NCBI RefSeq assembly: GCF_016887565.1
Contig: NZ_CP069396.1
Location: forward strand, 5,128,001 to 5,192,000
Length of the DNA: 64,000 bases
Reading direction: 5' to 3'
Origin: Archangium violaceum
Lineage (GTDB): Bacteria > Myxococcota > Myxococcia > Myxococcales > Myxococcaceae
Shown: one piece after another, positions 1 to 9,252 of the stretch
Numbering within the stretch: position 1 is the first letter of the stretch
How the letters are laid out: every line of letters starts with the position of its first letter
Program-made: the position numbers and the translations under genes
The notes under the pieces: model-generated
The model's input: the letters and a program-made list of their open reading frames with translations, nothing else
What the model was told of the DNA's origin: nothing
Database searches by the model: none

Positions 1-2
1 TG

Positions 3-3000
3 GAGCGCATCAGCTCCTTCGGCGTGCGGCGGTGGATCGAGTTCGCCAGCAAGCTGCCCCCCGGGGGCATCTCGCTGTACGTGGTCAACGCGCCACCGGT
101 GATGGTGGACCAGCTCAACATGGTGGAGGGCTTCGTCGGTGTGGCGCGGGTGCTGTCGGTGCTCGCGCCCTACACGTGCCGCACCTGCGGGGAGGACCGG
201 CTGCGGCTGGTGGACCTGCAGACGGAGTCGGCCGTCATCGCCGAGGGCCGTGCGCCGGAGCACTCCTGCCCCGTGTGCGCGGGCAAGCTGGAGTTCGCGG
301 ATCTGCCGAGCGAGTTCTTCGACTACGCCAAGCGCCAGCAGTTCGGCACGGTGGATCCGGTGGTCATGCGCTATCTGCGCGCCACCACGCCCAGCGCGCC
401 GGCGTCCCTCTCCACGCACCTGAAGATCGTCCAGGACGACATCACCTACGTCACCCTGGCCAGCGAGCTGAAGGGCGACTTGAACGTGCGCCGGCTGGCC
501 TCGGGCCTGGAGGGGCGCGTCGCGTTCGACTTCGCCCACGTCTCCAAGGTGGAGCCGGAGGCGGTGCCCAAGCTGGAGCAGGTGCTGGCCATGGCGGCGC
601 AGGGCGCCAAGGAGGTGGTGCTGTGCCGCGTGCCACCGCCGGTGCTCAGCGCCCTGGCGCGCTTCACCAAACCGATCTCCGCGAAGATCGGCACGCTGTG
701 GCTGCCGTGCGAGTGCCGCAACTGCGGCCATGAGCACCAGCAGCGCGCCCTGGCCTCCGAGTACCTGGCCAAGCTGCGCGCCAACGCCAGCCCGGAGCGC
801 CAGTGCCCCATCTGCGGTGGCACCGCGCGCCTTCCCTCCGTGCCCCAGCTGATGCCGCTGCTCAACCGCTCGTCGCTGGTGGACCAGCCGCTGGAGGACA
901 TCGAGGCGCTCGAGCCGCGCGCCCTCAGCCAGTACCTCTTCGGCTCCACCAACGTGGACCCGAGCGGGAACAAGGGCAGCAACTCGGACATCAGCAACTC
1001 CATCTCCGCCAGCAAGCTTCAGGTCATCCGCCGGCTGGGCCAGGGCGGCATGGCCGAGGTGTTCCTCGCCAAGCAGGTGGGCGTGAAGGGGTTCGAGAAG
1101 TTCCTGGTGATGAAGAAGATTCTCCCGCAGTTCGCGGAGAACGCCGAGTTCGTCGACATGCTCTTCGCCGAGGCGCGGGCCAACGCGCGCCTCACGCACC
1201 CCAACGTCGTGCAGACGTTCGACGTGGGCATGTCCGACGGCGTGGCCTACATCCTCATGGAGTACGTGCGCGGCCCGGACCTCAAGAAGTTGATGAACGA
1301 GCTGCGGCGCAAGGGCCTCGCGCTGCCCATGGAGCACGCGCTGCGCATCGTCGCCGAGACGGCCGCGGGCCTGCACTACGCGCACAGCTACGTGGACCCG
1401 GCCGGCGTGCCCCACCCGGTGGTGCACCGCGACGTGAGCCCCCACAACGTCCTCATCTCGCTCGACGGCGCCATCAAGCTGAGTGACTTCGGCATCGCCA
1501 AGGTGCAGGGCGAGGAGAACACCCAGGCAGGCGTGCTCAAGGGGAAGATCTCCTATATCTCCCCGGAGGCCGCCGCGGGCCGCGCCCTGGACGCGCGCAA
1601 CGACGTGTTCGCCCTGGGCGTGATGCTCTTCGAGCTGCTCACCGGCCAGCTGCCCTTCAAGCGGGACCACGACGCGGCCACGCTCAACGCGATCGTCCGC
1701 GAGCCGGCCCCCGTGCCGTCGCAGCTCAAGCCGACCATCCCCCAGGACGTGTCGGATCTCATCCTCCGCGCCCTGGTGAAGGACCCGGCGCGCCGCACGC
1801 CCTCCGCCGCCGCCATGCGCGAGGAGATCGAGGCGGTGATGGCCCACCACCGGCTCAACTCGTCGCCGGCGGCCGTGGCCCAGTTCTTCAAGGCCACGCT
1901 GGGAGAGCGGCTCGCGGAGTTCGGTCCCATCACCGGCCCGATGTCCGGCTCGTTCCCGGGCGTGAGCGGGGCGCCGGGGCTCACGGGCAGCGGGCCTCGT
2001 CCTCCCGCCCCTCCAAGCCCCACGCTGGAGATGGCGGCGCCCGCGGACACGAGCGCGGCGGTCAAGCCCGCGGCGGGCGCTCGGCCCGGAGTGGGCTCTG
2101 GCACCGGGCAGTATGGTGCTCCGCCGCCCGTGCCCCAGCACCCCGTCGCGGCCCCGCGCCCGGCGCCGAGGCCTCTGCCCACGGGAGCGCTCCCTCCGGA
2201 CGAGCGCACCGAGGTCTACCGCCCGGTGCAGCAGGGCCTCATCGCCCCCAGCGCCCTGCCTCCCGAGCCTCCGACGCAGAACGAGCACGCTCCGGCGCCC
2301 GCGGCGCAGGGCCGGCCCTCGCTGCCCGTGCCGGCCGTCGCGCCCCCCGTGCCGCCTCCGCCTCCGCCGACCGTGGCGGCGCGTCCGTCGGCGTCCGTTC
2401 CGCCGCGCGCGTCTCTCTCCAATTCCGCCGTGCCGCCCCGCTCGTCCGGAGCCGGGCAGCAGCCCTCGGTCCCGGTGTCCAACCGCACGGTGACCCAGGC
2501 GGCCTCCCCGGCTGCTCTGGCTCAGGTGGCCGCGTCTCCCCGGGCTCCGGCCGCCCCGGCTCCGGCCGCTCCCGTCGCCGCCGCGGCCCCGAAGTCCTCG
2601 CCGCTCAAGTGGGTCCTCCTCGGCGGCGTCGCGCTGCTGATCGTGGGAGGGGTGGGACTGGTGGCTCCGAAGCTGTTCTCCGGCGGAGGGGTCGAGGTGA
2701 TCAACCGCGCGCCGGGCGAGCAGCTCTACATCGCGGGTCTCCGGGTGGAGGACACCTCGGGCCTCAGCCTGGAAGGAGCCCGTCAGAACGTCGTCTCCAC
2801 GGCGGTGAACGGACGCCTGCGCCGCTTCGGCATTCCGGTGCGCAAGGATCTCATCGACGTGCACACCCTGCCCGAGGCGAAGTCGGAGTCGGACGGCAAG
2901 GGCACGCTGCGCATCGGCGGGCAGCCGGGCTGCTTCGTCAAGGTGGGCGCGGACATGCTGCCCGGTGCCACGCCGGTGACGGCGCCCATCGATGCCGGCA

Positions 3001-3107
3001 AGGAACTGGAAGTCGTCGTCACCTGCCCGAACCTGCCGGTGTGGTCCCGGTGGGTGATGGCGGTGCCCGGACAGGAGATCGAGGCCGTACCGCTGCCGAA
3101 GAACTAG
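3..3107 (+). CDS. STAS/zinc-ribbon Ser/Thr protein kinase, 5' end outside window
   Basis: The reading frame is open to the left edge, so the true start lies upstream. The visible product is about 1034 residues. The N-terminal third looks like two STAS-type modules, each ending in a four-cysteine ribbon (CRTCG...CPVC near residue 55 and CRNCG...CPIC near 240). A Hanks-type kinase domain follows at about 335-600: glycine loop LGQGGMAEVF, catalytic loop [11 protein letters not shown], and an SPE that replaces APE. Next come a long Pro/Ala-rich linker, one membrane segment near residue 865 (WVLLGGVALLIVGGVGL) and an extracytoplasmic tail of about 160 residues. This is a cytosolic kinase tethered to the inner membrane. 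STAS domains usually mediate partner switching, so phosphorylation-linked signalling is likely; the partner is unknown. The next gene begins 45 bases downstream and could be co-transcribed. Confidence 0.9.
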   Translation, partial: ERISSFGVRRWIEFASKLPPGGISLYVVNAPPVMVDQLNMVEGFVGVARVLSVLAPYTCRTCGEDRLRLVDLQTESAVIAEGRAPEHSCPVCAGKLEFADLPSEFFDYAKRQQFGTVDPVVMRYLRATTPSAPASLSTHLKIVQDDITYVTLASELKGDLNVRRLASGLEGRVAFDFAHVSKVEPEAVPKLEQVLAMAAQGAKEVVLCRVPPPVLSALARFTKPISAKIGTLWLPCECRNCGHEHQQRALASEYLAKLRANASPERQCPICGGTARLPSVPQLMPLLNRSSLVDQPLEDIEALEPRALSQYLFGSTNVDPSGNKGSNSDISNSISASKLQVIRRLGQGGMAEVFLAKQVGVKGFEKFLVMKKILPQFAENAEFVDMLFAEARANARLTHPNVVQTFDVGMSDGVAYILMEYVRGPDLKKLMNELRRKGLALPMEHALRIVAETAAGLHYAHSYVDPAGVPHPVVHRDVSPHNVLISLDGAIKLSDFGIAKVQGEENTQAGVLKGKISYISPEAAAGRALDARNDVFALGVMLFELLTGQLPFKRDHDAATLNAIVREPAPVPSQLKPTIPQDVSDLILRALVKDPARRTPSAAAMREEIEAVMAHHRLNSSPAAVAQFFKATLGERLAEFGPITGPMSGSFPGVSGAPGLTGSGPRPPAPPSPTLEMAAPADTSAAVKPAAGARPGVGSGTGQYGAPPPVPQHPVAAPRPAPRPLPTGALPPDERTEVYRPVQQGLIAPSALPPEPPTQNEHAPAPAAQGRPSLPVPAVAPPVPPPPPPTVAARPSASVPPRASLSNSAVPPRSSGAGQQPSVPVSNRTVTQAASPAALAQVAASPRAPAAPAPAAPVAAAAPKSSPLKWVLLGGVALLIVGGVGLVAPKLFSGGGVEVINRAPGEQLYIAGLRVEDTSGLSLEGARQNVVSTAVNGRLRRFGIPVRKDLIDVHTLPEAKSESDGKGTLRIGGQPGCFVKVGADMLPGATPVTAPIDAGKELEVVVTCPNLPVWSRWVMAVPGQEIEAVPLPKN

Positions 3108-3152
3108 GGATGCTTGCCTCTCCAGAGGCCGTTGGGCCGGGGTGCGTCACCC

Positions 3153-5462
3153 ATGAAGGGTTGGAGTGTCTTTCCTCACCTCGTCGTGCGCACCACCGGC
3201 TTCTCCTTCGAGCGGCTGGAGCGGCTGCGCTGTCCCGAGGCCGCGGCGAGCGCCCGGAAGTTGTGGACCGCGCGGCGTGAGTTGGAGGGGTTGAAGGCCA
3301 GCGGTCCGCGCCTGCGCCGTCCTCCGCCCGCGGTGCTGGCGGCGTTGAAGGCGGGGCGCCCGGTGGAGGTGGAGGGACTGGAGTCCCCCGAGTCCTTCGC
3401 CGCCTACAACACCCAGGCCCGGGCGGCGCAGGAGGCCGCGTCCGCCTTCGAGGCGGCGTTCACCCGGGAGTCGGCCTTGGTGGAGGAGTCGCTCGCGGCG
3501 CTGCGCACCGAGCCGCGCTTCCTGGAGGCGGTGGCCAGCTCCAGCCCTCCGGTGGCGAGGGATCTGATCTCCGGCCGGGACGGGGCGCGGCTGAAGCGGC
3601 AGGTGGCCAGCTACCTGCAGCGGCTGTGCGCGAAGAACGAGACGATGAGCTTCTTCGGCCCCATCAACTACGGCCGGGTGGAGCCCGACGCGCCCACGGG
3701 GGTCTCGGTGCGCTGGTCCGGCCCGGAGTGGCTGGTGGGGCGCAACACCTTCGCCGCCTCGTGGCTGGTGCTGGGCCTGGTGCGCGCCATCGCGGCGGAT
3801 CCCGAGGTGGCGCCCTGGCTCGTCCTGCGCCGCAAGTCCTTCGCCACGCTGCCCCCGCGCAAGGGGCCGGCACCCCCGGCGGCGAGCGCGGAGGATGTGC
3901 TCCCGAGGCTGATGGAGGCGGTGGATGGGACGCGGCCCCTGTCGGCCCTGCGCGAGGCGCTCGGGGTGGAGTGGCCGCTGCTGCTCGAGTGCGTCCGCTT
4001 CGGACTCCAACGCAACCTGTTCACCCATCAGCTCGAGGTGCCCGCGGCCTCGCACCACCCGCTGGAGGATCTGGCCGAGCGTCTCGCCGGCATCCCCGGT
4101 CAGGTGGCGCGCGACCATCTGCGAGCGCTGGAGGGCCTGCTGCGATTGATGGCCCGCTACGGCGCGGCGGACGCGGCGGGCAAGATGGCGCTCAACGAGG
4201 AGCTGGCGAAGCGCGCCCGGGAGCGCTGGAGCGTGGCGCCACCGGCTCCGGGGTCGAGCGGAGACAGTCACAACTTCTACCAGGACCGTTTGCCGATGCG
4301 GGAGGAGTGCGGCGGAGACCTGCGCCTCACGGTGGGTGGCGAGCGTGCACGGGAGCTGACGCGGAAGCTGGAGCCGGCGCTCGGGCTGATGGGCGAGGCG
4401 GCGCTGCGCACGCGCGAGGCGGCTCGCGCGGCCGTGGCGGCCCTGGTGGGGGCTCGCACGGTGCCGTTCTGGAAGGTGGTGGCGGCGTATGGAGACCGGC
4501 CGCTGCCCTATGACACCACGGTGGCCGAGGCGCTCGCGGCGGCGATCCCCGACCCGGCGGCCTCCCGCGTGGAGTTGGAGCCGTCGGTGCTCCCCACGCC
4601 TCGCGAGGACGCGCACCTGCCGATCGTCACGTCGATCGATCTGCTCATCGGAGCCTCGGACGTGGAGGCCTGGAGCCGGGGCGACTACGAGCTGGTGGTG
4701 GGGGACGTGCACGACACGGCCCTGGTGTGGGGCTGGGCGCTGCAGTTCCACGAGGAGCGGAGGCGGGTGGAGAGCGAGATGGTGCGAGCGCTCGGCGCGC
4801 TGCGGCGGCCGATGCCGTTCGTCACCGTGCTGGCCTCGAGGCGCACCGGACTGCTGCCCGCGGAGTTCCCCGGGCCCGTGGTCGAGCTGGGGGGCGTGAG
4901 CGCCCGGGCCTCGGCGTGGCGGCTGCCCTTCGATGACCTCCTGGTGGAGAGCGACGGGCGCACGGCGCGGCTGCTGTCCACGCGGCTGGGCTCGGAGGTG
5001 TGCCTCTACAACGGGGAGATGGAGAGCCTGGTGCAGACGGCCTTCGCCCTGCCGCGCATCCGTCCCCTGCGAGTCTCCCTGGGTTCGCACACGCCCCGCG
5101 TGGTGCTGGGGGGCGCGGTGCTTCAACGTGAACAGTGGCGGCTGGAGGCGGAAGACCGGGACGCGCTCCTGGCGTGCAAGGATGACCGGGCCCGGCTCCA
5201 GACGGCGGTGGGCATCTGGGCGCGGAGGGGGCTGCCGGACCACGTGTTCGCGAAGTTTCCGGGAGAGCGCAAGCCGGTGCTCATCGACGTGCGGAGTCCG
5301 GCGTTGCTGCGCGTCTTCGTCAACCTGCTCGAACAGAAGGGAGAGGTCATGGTGTCGGAAATGCTTCCCACGCCTGGACAGCTCTGGCTGGGCGCTGCCG
5401 GCGGGCGGCACACGGCGGAGCTGCGCTGCTGCTTCCTCTGGGGCGCGGAGGTGCGCGAATGA
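3153..5462 (+). CDS. LanB-like (lantibiotic dehydratase N-terminal family) protein 1
   Basis: A 769-residue product starting MKGWSVFPHLVVRTTGF. The frame extends further upstream, but this ATG begins the family's usual N-terminus. The block YLQRLCAKNETMSFFGPINYG near residues 150-170 matches the lantibiotic dehydratase N-terminal (glutamylation) domain. LanB enzymes use aminoacyl-tRNA to activate peptide side chains; a related class, the PEARLs, adds amino acids to a peptide C-terminus. I see no separate SpaB-C elimination domain, and the length is nearer to a split or PEARL-type LanB than to a roughly 1000-residue full enzyme. The stop overlaps the next start (ATGA), and a second LanB-like gene lies one gene downstream. 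No candidate precursor peptide was recognised nearby, so the substrate is unknown. Confidence 0.8.
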   Translation: MKGWSVFPHLVVRTTGFSFERLERLRCPEAAASARKLWTARRELEGLKASGPRLRRPPPAVLAALKAGRPVEVEGLESPESFAAYNTQARAAQEAASAFEAAFTRESALVEESLAALRTEPRFLEAVASSSPPVARDLISGRDGARLKRQVASYLQRLCAKNETMSFFGPINYGRVEPDAPTGVSVRWSGPEWLVGRNTFAASWLVLGLVRAIAADPEVAPWLVLRRKSFATLPPRKGPAPPAASAEDVLPRLMEAVDGTRPLSALREALGVEWPLLLECVRFGLQRNLFTHQLEVPAASHHPLEDLAERLAGIPGQVARDHLRALEGLLRLMARYGAADAAGKMALNEELAKRARERWSVAPPAPGSSGDSHNFYQDRLPMREECGGDLRLTVGGERARELTRKLEPALGLMGEAALRTREAARAAVAALVGARTVPFWKVVAAYGDRPLPYDTTVAEALAAAIPDPAASRVELEPSVLPTPREDAHLPIVTSIDLLIGASDVEAWSRGDYELVVGDVHDTALVWGWALQFHEERRRVESEMVRALGALRRPMPFVTVLASRRTGLLPAEFPGPVVELGGVSARASAWRLPFDDLLVESDGRTARLLSTRLGSEVCLYNGEMESLVQTAFALPRIRPLRVSLGSHTPRVVLGGAVLQREQWRLEAEDRDALLACKDDRARLQTAVGIWARRGLPDHVFAKFPGERKPVLIDVRSPALLRVFVNLLEQKGEVMVSEMLPTPGQLWLGAAGGRHTAELRCCFLWGAEVRE

Positions 5463-6967
5463 AGCTGCTCGTCCTGCCTCCCCACCGTGACGTGACGTGC
5501 GTGCCGGACGCGCCCGAGGGGTGGTGCGTGGTCGACGTGGCACGTACCTTCTGCCAGCGAGTGCTGGCTCCGGAGACGCTCTCGCGAGCGGTGCAGGCGC
5601 GGGAGCGCAGCGCCGCCACGCCCCAGACGATGCGGGAGTTGTTGCTCCTGCGCGCCGCGCGCGTGTTGCTGAAGCGGGGTGGAGCGGATGCGCACCGGCC
5701 CCTGCGGGCCCTGGGCGCGGTGCTGACCGCGCTCTCCGGCCCTCCGTCGGGCGTGCGCCTGCGGCTGGATGACATCGAGCTGGAGGGCGGCACCACCCAG
5801 CGCGTGGTGGACGTGCTGCGCAACGTCCAGCAAGCCGCGCCCTTCGACGAGGATCTGGCCCGTGCGTCGGATTTCCTCTCGAGCGCGGAGCGGGTGAGGC
5901 TGTGGCTGGAGAGGGATTTGCAGCTCCCGGCGGCGGTGAAGCTGGCGGGGGCCTGCCCGGCCTCGGTCCCGCTGGAGGTGGCGGGCCCCTTCGCGAGCGC
6001 CCATCGCGCCGTGCTGTGCACGCTCCCGGCCTTCCAACGGGCTTCCTTCCCCGAGGACGTGGCTCCCCTGCGCTGGCGGGTGGAGTCACTGGATGTGGAT
6101 GCACGGGAGCCGCTCACCTGGTGCCCCGAGGGCGCGCGTCCGCCCGCCGATGGTGGGCCCTGGGCGGGCCACGTGGCGCTGCGGGCGCTGCTCGAGCCGG
6201 AGCTGCTCGTGGCGAGCGGCTGCCTCACGGTGGTGGTGGGCTTCTGCGCGGTGGACGAGGACGGGGTGCTGGGGGTCGATGGTGTACGCGTGCCGCTGGA
6301 GGCGCTGGCCGGCTCGGTGGAGCGCCTGCGTTCCGCCGGAGTGCGCGTGGTGGCGGAGTGGTGGGTGGGGGCTCCCAGCGTGGACGAGCCCGCGCACGAG
6401 CGGACCCTCGAGCTGCTCGGCCAGCGACCCTTGTTCGATTGGGTCTCGGGGGTGAGGCGGTTCCACTGGACGCGCGGGCGCACCGGCGAGGACTTCGCGG
6501 GGGTGCCGGTGAGCTTCCTCCCGTCACCCGAGGGCTGGGAGCTGGCGCGCACCGTGCCCTTCGAGGCACCAGGGACGGTGCCTCGCGATCGGCTCCCGGA
6601 GCTGATGGGCTCGCTGGCGGGGCGGCTGCTGCAACGCGCGCCGCTCAGTCCGGGCCGGGTGGCCTGGGCCTCGCTCCACCCACCGAGGCCCCTGTCTTTC
6701 GCGGGGGATCGGTTGCGGTTGGATGGAGACTGCGCGCTGGTGCAACTGCCGGCGACGCTGGACGGAGTGGCGAAGCTCTCCTGGTACGCGGCGAACCTGC
6801 GCACGGGAGGGGTGCTGGCGGTGGACGCGCGGCTCGTGCCGATGATCGCGGGAGCCGAGCACCCGGTGAAGGCGGCGGAGCTCTTCGCGACGTTGCCGGA
6901 GTCACAGCGCGACAAGGTGGAAGCGACGCTGGTGGACCGGGGGATCCTCGAGAGGGTACAGGCATGA
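5459..6967 (+). CDS. Unknown protein coupled to LanB-like pair
   Basis: A 502-residue protein that I cannot assign to a family with confidence. It overlaps both flanking LanB-like genes by ATGA, so the three are translationally coupled and probably act together. Residues about 235-320 (LTVVVGFCAVDEDGVLGV, then AGVRVVAEWWVGAP, then a helix with ERTLELL) resemble the second half of a radical-SAM TIM barrel. There is no CX3CX2C cluster motif, so a catalytic radical-SAM role is not supported. No signal peptide or membrane segment is visible. It could be a scaffold, a recognition protein or a degenerate enzyme of the same pathway. Confidence 0.75.
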   Translation: MKLLVLPPHRDVTCVPDAPEGWCVVDVARTFCQRVLAPETLSRAVQARERSAATPQTMRELLLLRAARVLLKRGGADAHRPLRALGAVLTALSGPPSGVRLRLDDIELEGGTTQRVVDVLRNVQQAAPFDEDLARASDFLSSAERVRLWLERDLQLPAAVKLAGACPASVPLEVAGPFASAHRAVLCTLPAFQRASFPEDVAPLRWRVESLDVDAREPLTWCPEGARPPADGGPWAGHVALRALLEPELLVASGCLTVVVGFCAVDEDGVLGVDGVRVPLEALAGSVERLRSAGVRVVAEWWVGAPSVDEPAHERTLELLGQRPLFDWVSGVRRFHWTRGRTGEDFAGVPVSFLPSPEGWELARTVPFEAPGTVPRDRLPELMGSLAGRLLQRAPLSPGRVAWASLHPPRPLSFAGDRLRLDGDCALVQLPATLDGVAKLSWYAANLRTGGVLAVDARLVPMIAGAEHPVKAAELFATLPESQRDKVEATLVDRGILERVQA

Positions 6968-9252
6968 GCGGGCGGTGGACGCTGGGCGAGGTCTTCGTAC
7001 TCCGTCACGCGGGCTTCCCGTTCGACTGGTTGGAGGGACTGGGCTTCTCGGAGTCGCTGCGGTCCGAGGTGGCGGTGCTGCTGGAGGACGAGCGGGCCCT
7101 GGTGGAGGCCGTGCGCACCGCGGGGGGCGAGGACGCGGCGCGCTCGGCCCGCGAAGCGCTGGAGCGGGGCAAGGAACCTTCCCTGAAATCGAAGTACGGG
7201 CCCGAGAGCCAGCAGGCGCTGGAGCGCTACCGTTCGCGCCGGGCAGTGCTGTCGGCCCGGTACACCGAGGAGCGGCAGGACCTGCGGAGACGCCTGCGTG
7301 AGCGAGCGGCGGAGCCAGCCATCCAGGAGGCCGTCTTCTTCTCCAACCCGGCGATGTACGAGAACGTCTGGTCGCGCTACCTGGAGGGGGACGCGCGACC
7401 GGACAACTCGGATGCGAGGCGGGTGGAGCGGCAGGTCTACACGTACCTGCAACGCTTCTGCGCGAAGAACGAGACGACGAGCTTCTTCGGTCCCATCTCC
7501 TACGGCGAGTGTGACGGCGAGGACGGGACGGACGTGCGCGTGGTGCCGAGCGGGAGTACACGGCGGCGCACCTTCCTCACGTTCTGGGCGGTCACCGAGC
7601 TGGCGCGGGCGGTGGGCCGGGAGCGGGCGGTGCGCCCGCGCCTGCCGTTGCGCGTCAATCCGATCTTCAAGGTGGAGGCGGGGAGGGCGAGCTGTGCGCC
7701 GCTGAAGCTGGAGGTGGCGCTGTCGCCGGAGGCGGAGCGGCTGCTCGGGGTGTTGCCCACGGCGCCGACGCTGGACGCGGCCGCGCGCGAGCTGGGCGTG
7801 CCGGTGGAGACGGTGGAGCGGTGGGTGGTGCCGCTGGTGAAGTCGGCGGTGGTGCTGCTGGGGCTGCCCTTCGTGGCCAACGACTTCGCCACGCTCGAGA
7901 GCCTGCGCGAGGCGGTGGTGGCGCTGCCCGCCTCCGAGGCGCGGGAGCGCTGGTTGTCGCGGCTGGACGAGTTGGAGCGCCTGCGCGCCGAATTCGAGGG
8001 CGCGGGGCTGGCACGCCGCCGGGAGCTGTTGCAGACGTTGGAGACGCGCTTCACCGAGTACACGGGCAAGCCCGCGCGCCGGGGCGAGGGGCAGGTGTAC
8101 TCGGACCGGCTCATCCTCTACGAGGAGGCGTCCTCGCCCTTCCGGCTGAAGCTGGGCCGGCGCTTCAGCGAGGAGATGGCGGCGAAGCTGTCCGGAGGAC
8201 TGGAGCTCTCGGCGGCCTACGGCGACCGGGTGCAGGGCAGCTACCGCGAGCAGGTGCGCGACGCACTGGGCTCCGAGGAGCGCCCGTTGGACTTCCTGGA
8301 GTACGCGGTGCGGTTGCGTCCGGATCAGGTGGCGGGGAGCCGCTTCGCGCCGGTGCCGCCAATCCTGCTCGACGAGGACCTGTCGCGAGCCCGGACGCTG
8401 CCGGAGGATTTCCTGGGCACCTCCAAGCCGGGAGGCCGCTACGCGCTGCCAGACGTGTGCCTCGCGGCGACGGGGGACGGCTACGAGGTGATGTGTGCCC
8501 GCGTGCACCACCACCTGATGTTGTGGAGCTGGCTGAGCGCCTTCTATCCGGACCGGGCGCGCTACGAGTCGGTGGCCGGACAGTGGTTGCAACGTGAGCC
8601 CGCGGCGCGAGGGCTGGTGGGGCTCGCGATCCGCCGGCGCAACAAGGGCTTCTACGTCTACCCGGGGCGGCGGCTGGTGTACTCGGTGTCGGACGTGCTG
8701 GACGTGGAGCAGGGGGCGCTGAAGCCGCACGACGTGAAGGTGCTGCCCACGCGGGAGGGCCCTGTGCTGGTGGATGGCGAGGGGCAGGAACTCTCGCTGT
8801 ACATGCCGCTGGACGACTTCAACACGTATCCGCCGTTCGCGGCGCTGGCGCATCCGCAGGTGCTGCACGCGAAGCTGCGCACCCAGGGCCGCCACCTGCC
8901 GAGGCTGAGCATCGGCGGCGCGGTGTACCAGCGCGAGCGCTGGGAGTTGCCGACCACCACGTTCTCGCAGGTGAGCGGGGTGGATCTGCTGCTCGCGGTG
9001 GAGCGCGAGCGCCGCGCGAGCGGCTGGCCGCGCTTCGTGTTCATGCGCAGCTCGACGGAGCGCAAGCCGTACCTGATCGACACGGCGTCGCCGTTCGCGC
9101 TGGAGCTGTTGCTGTACCTGTCGCGAGCGGCGGATCAGCTCTCGGTGGAGGAGATGTACCCGGCACCGGAGCAGCTGTGGTTGAAGGACGAGCGGGGCCG
9201 CTACACCTGCGAGATGCGGATGCAGGCAGTGCGCTGGAGCGAGGCGGACTGA
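6964..9252 (+). CDS. LanB-like (lantibiotic dehydratase N-terminal family) protein 2
   Basis: A 762-residue product. The start MSGRWTLGEVFVLRHAGFPF was chosen because its ATG overlaps the preceding stop; the frame itself is open far upstream. The block YLQRFCAKNETTSFFGPISYGE near residues 160-180 is nearly the same as in the first LanB-like protein, and both end in a Trp-Leu motif region (PAPEQLWL here, PTPGQLWL there). The two are therefore paralogues along their full length. Either each modifies a different position, or they form a pair of which one is a non-catalytic partner. The gene ends TGATG into the flavoprotein gene. No SpaB-C-type elimination domain is evident. Confidence 0.8.
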   Translation: MSGRWTLGEVFVLRHAGFPFDWLEGLGFSESLRSEVAVLLEDERALVEAVRTAGGEDAARSAREALERGKEPSLKSKYGPESQQALERYRSRRAVLSARYTEERQDLRRRLRERAAEPAIQEAVFFSNPAMYENVWSRYLEGDARPDNSDARRVERQVYTYLQRFCAKNETTSFFGPISYGECDGEDGTDVRVVPSGSTRRRTFLTFWAVTELARAVGRERAVRPRLPLRVNPIFKVEAGRASCAPLKLEVALSPEAERLLGVLPTAPTLDAAARELGVPVETVERWVVPLVKSAVVLLGLPFVANDFATLESLREAVVALPASEARERWLSRLDELERLRAEFEGAGLARRRELLQTLETRFTEYTGKPARRGEGQVYSDRLILYEEASSPFRLKLGRRFSEEMAAKLSGGLELSAAYGDRVQGSYREQVRDALGSEERPLDFLEYAVRLRPDQVAGSRFAPVPPILLDEDLSRARTLPEDFLGTSKPGGRYALPDVCLAATGDGYEVMCARVHHHLMLWSWLSAFYPDRARYESVAGQWLQREPAARGLVGLAIRRRNKGFYVYPGRRLVYSVSDVLDVEQGALKPHDVKVLPTREGPVLVDGEGQELSLYMPLDDFNTYPPFAALAHPQVLHAKLRTQGRHLPRLSIGGAVYQRERWELPTTTFSQVSGVDLLLAVERERRASGWPRFVFMRSSTERKPYLIDTASPFALELLLYLSRAADQLSVEEMYPAPEQLWLKDERGRYTCEMRMQAVRWSEAD

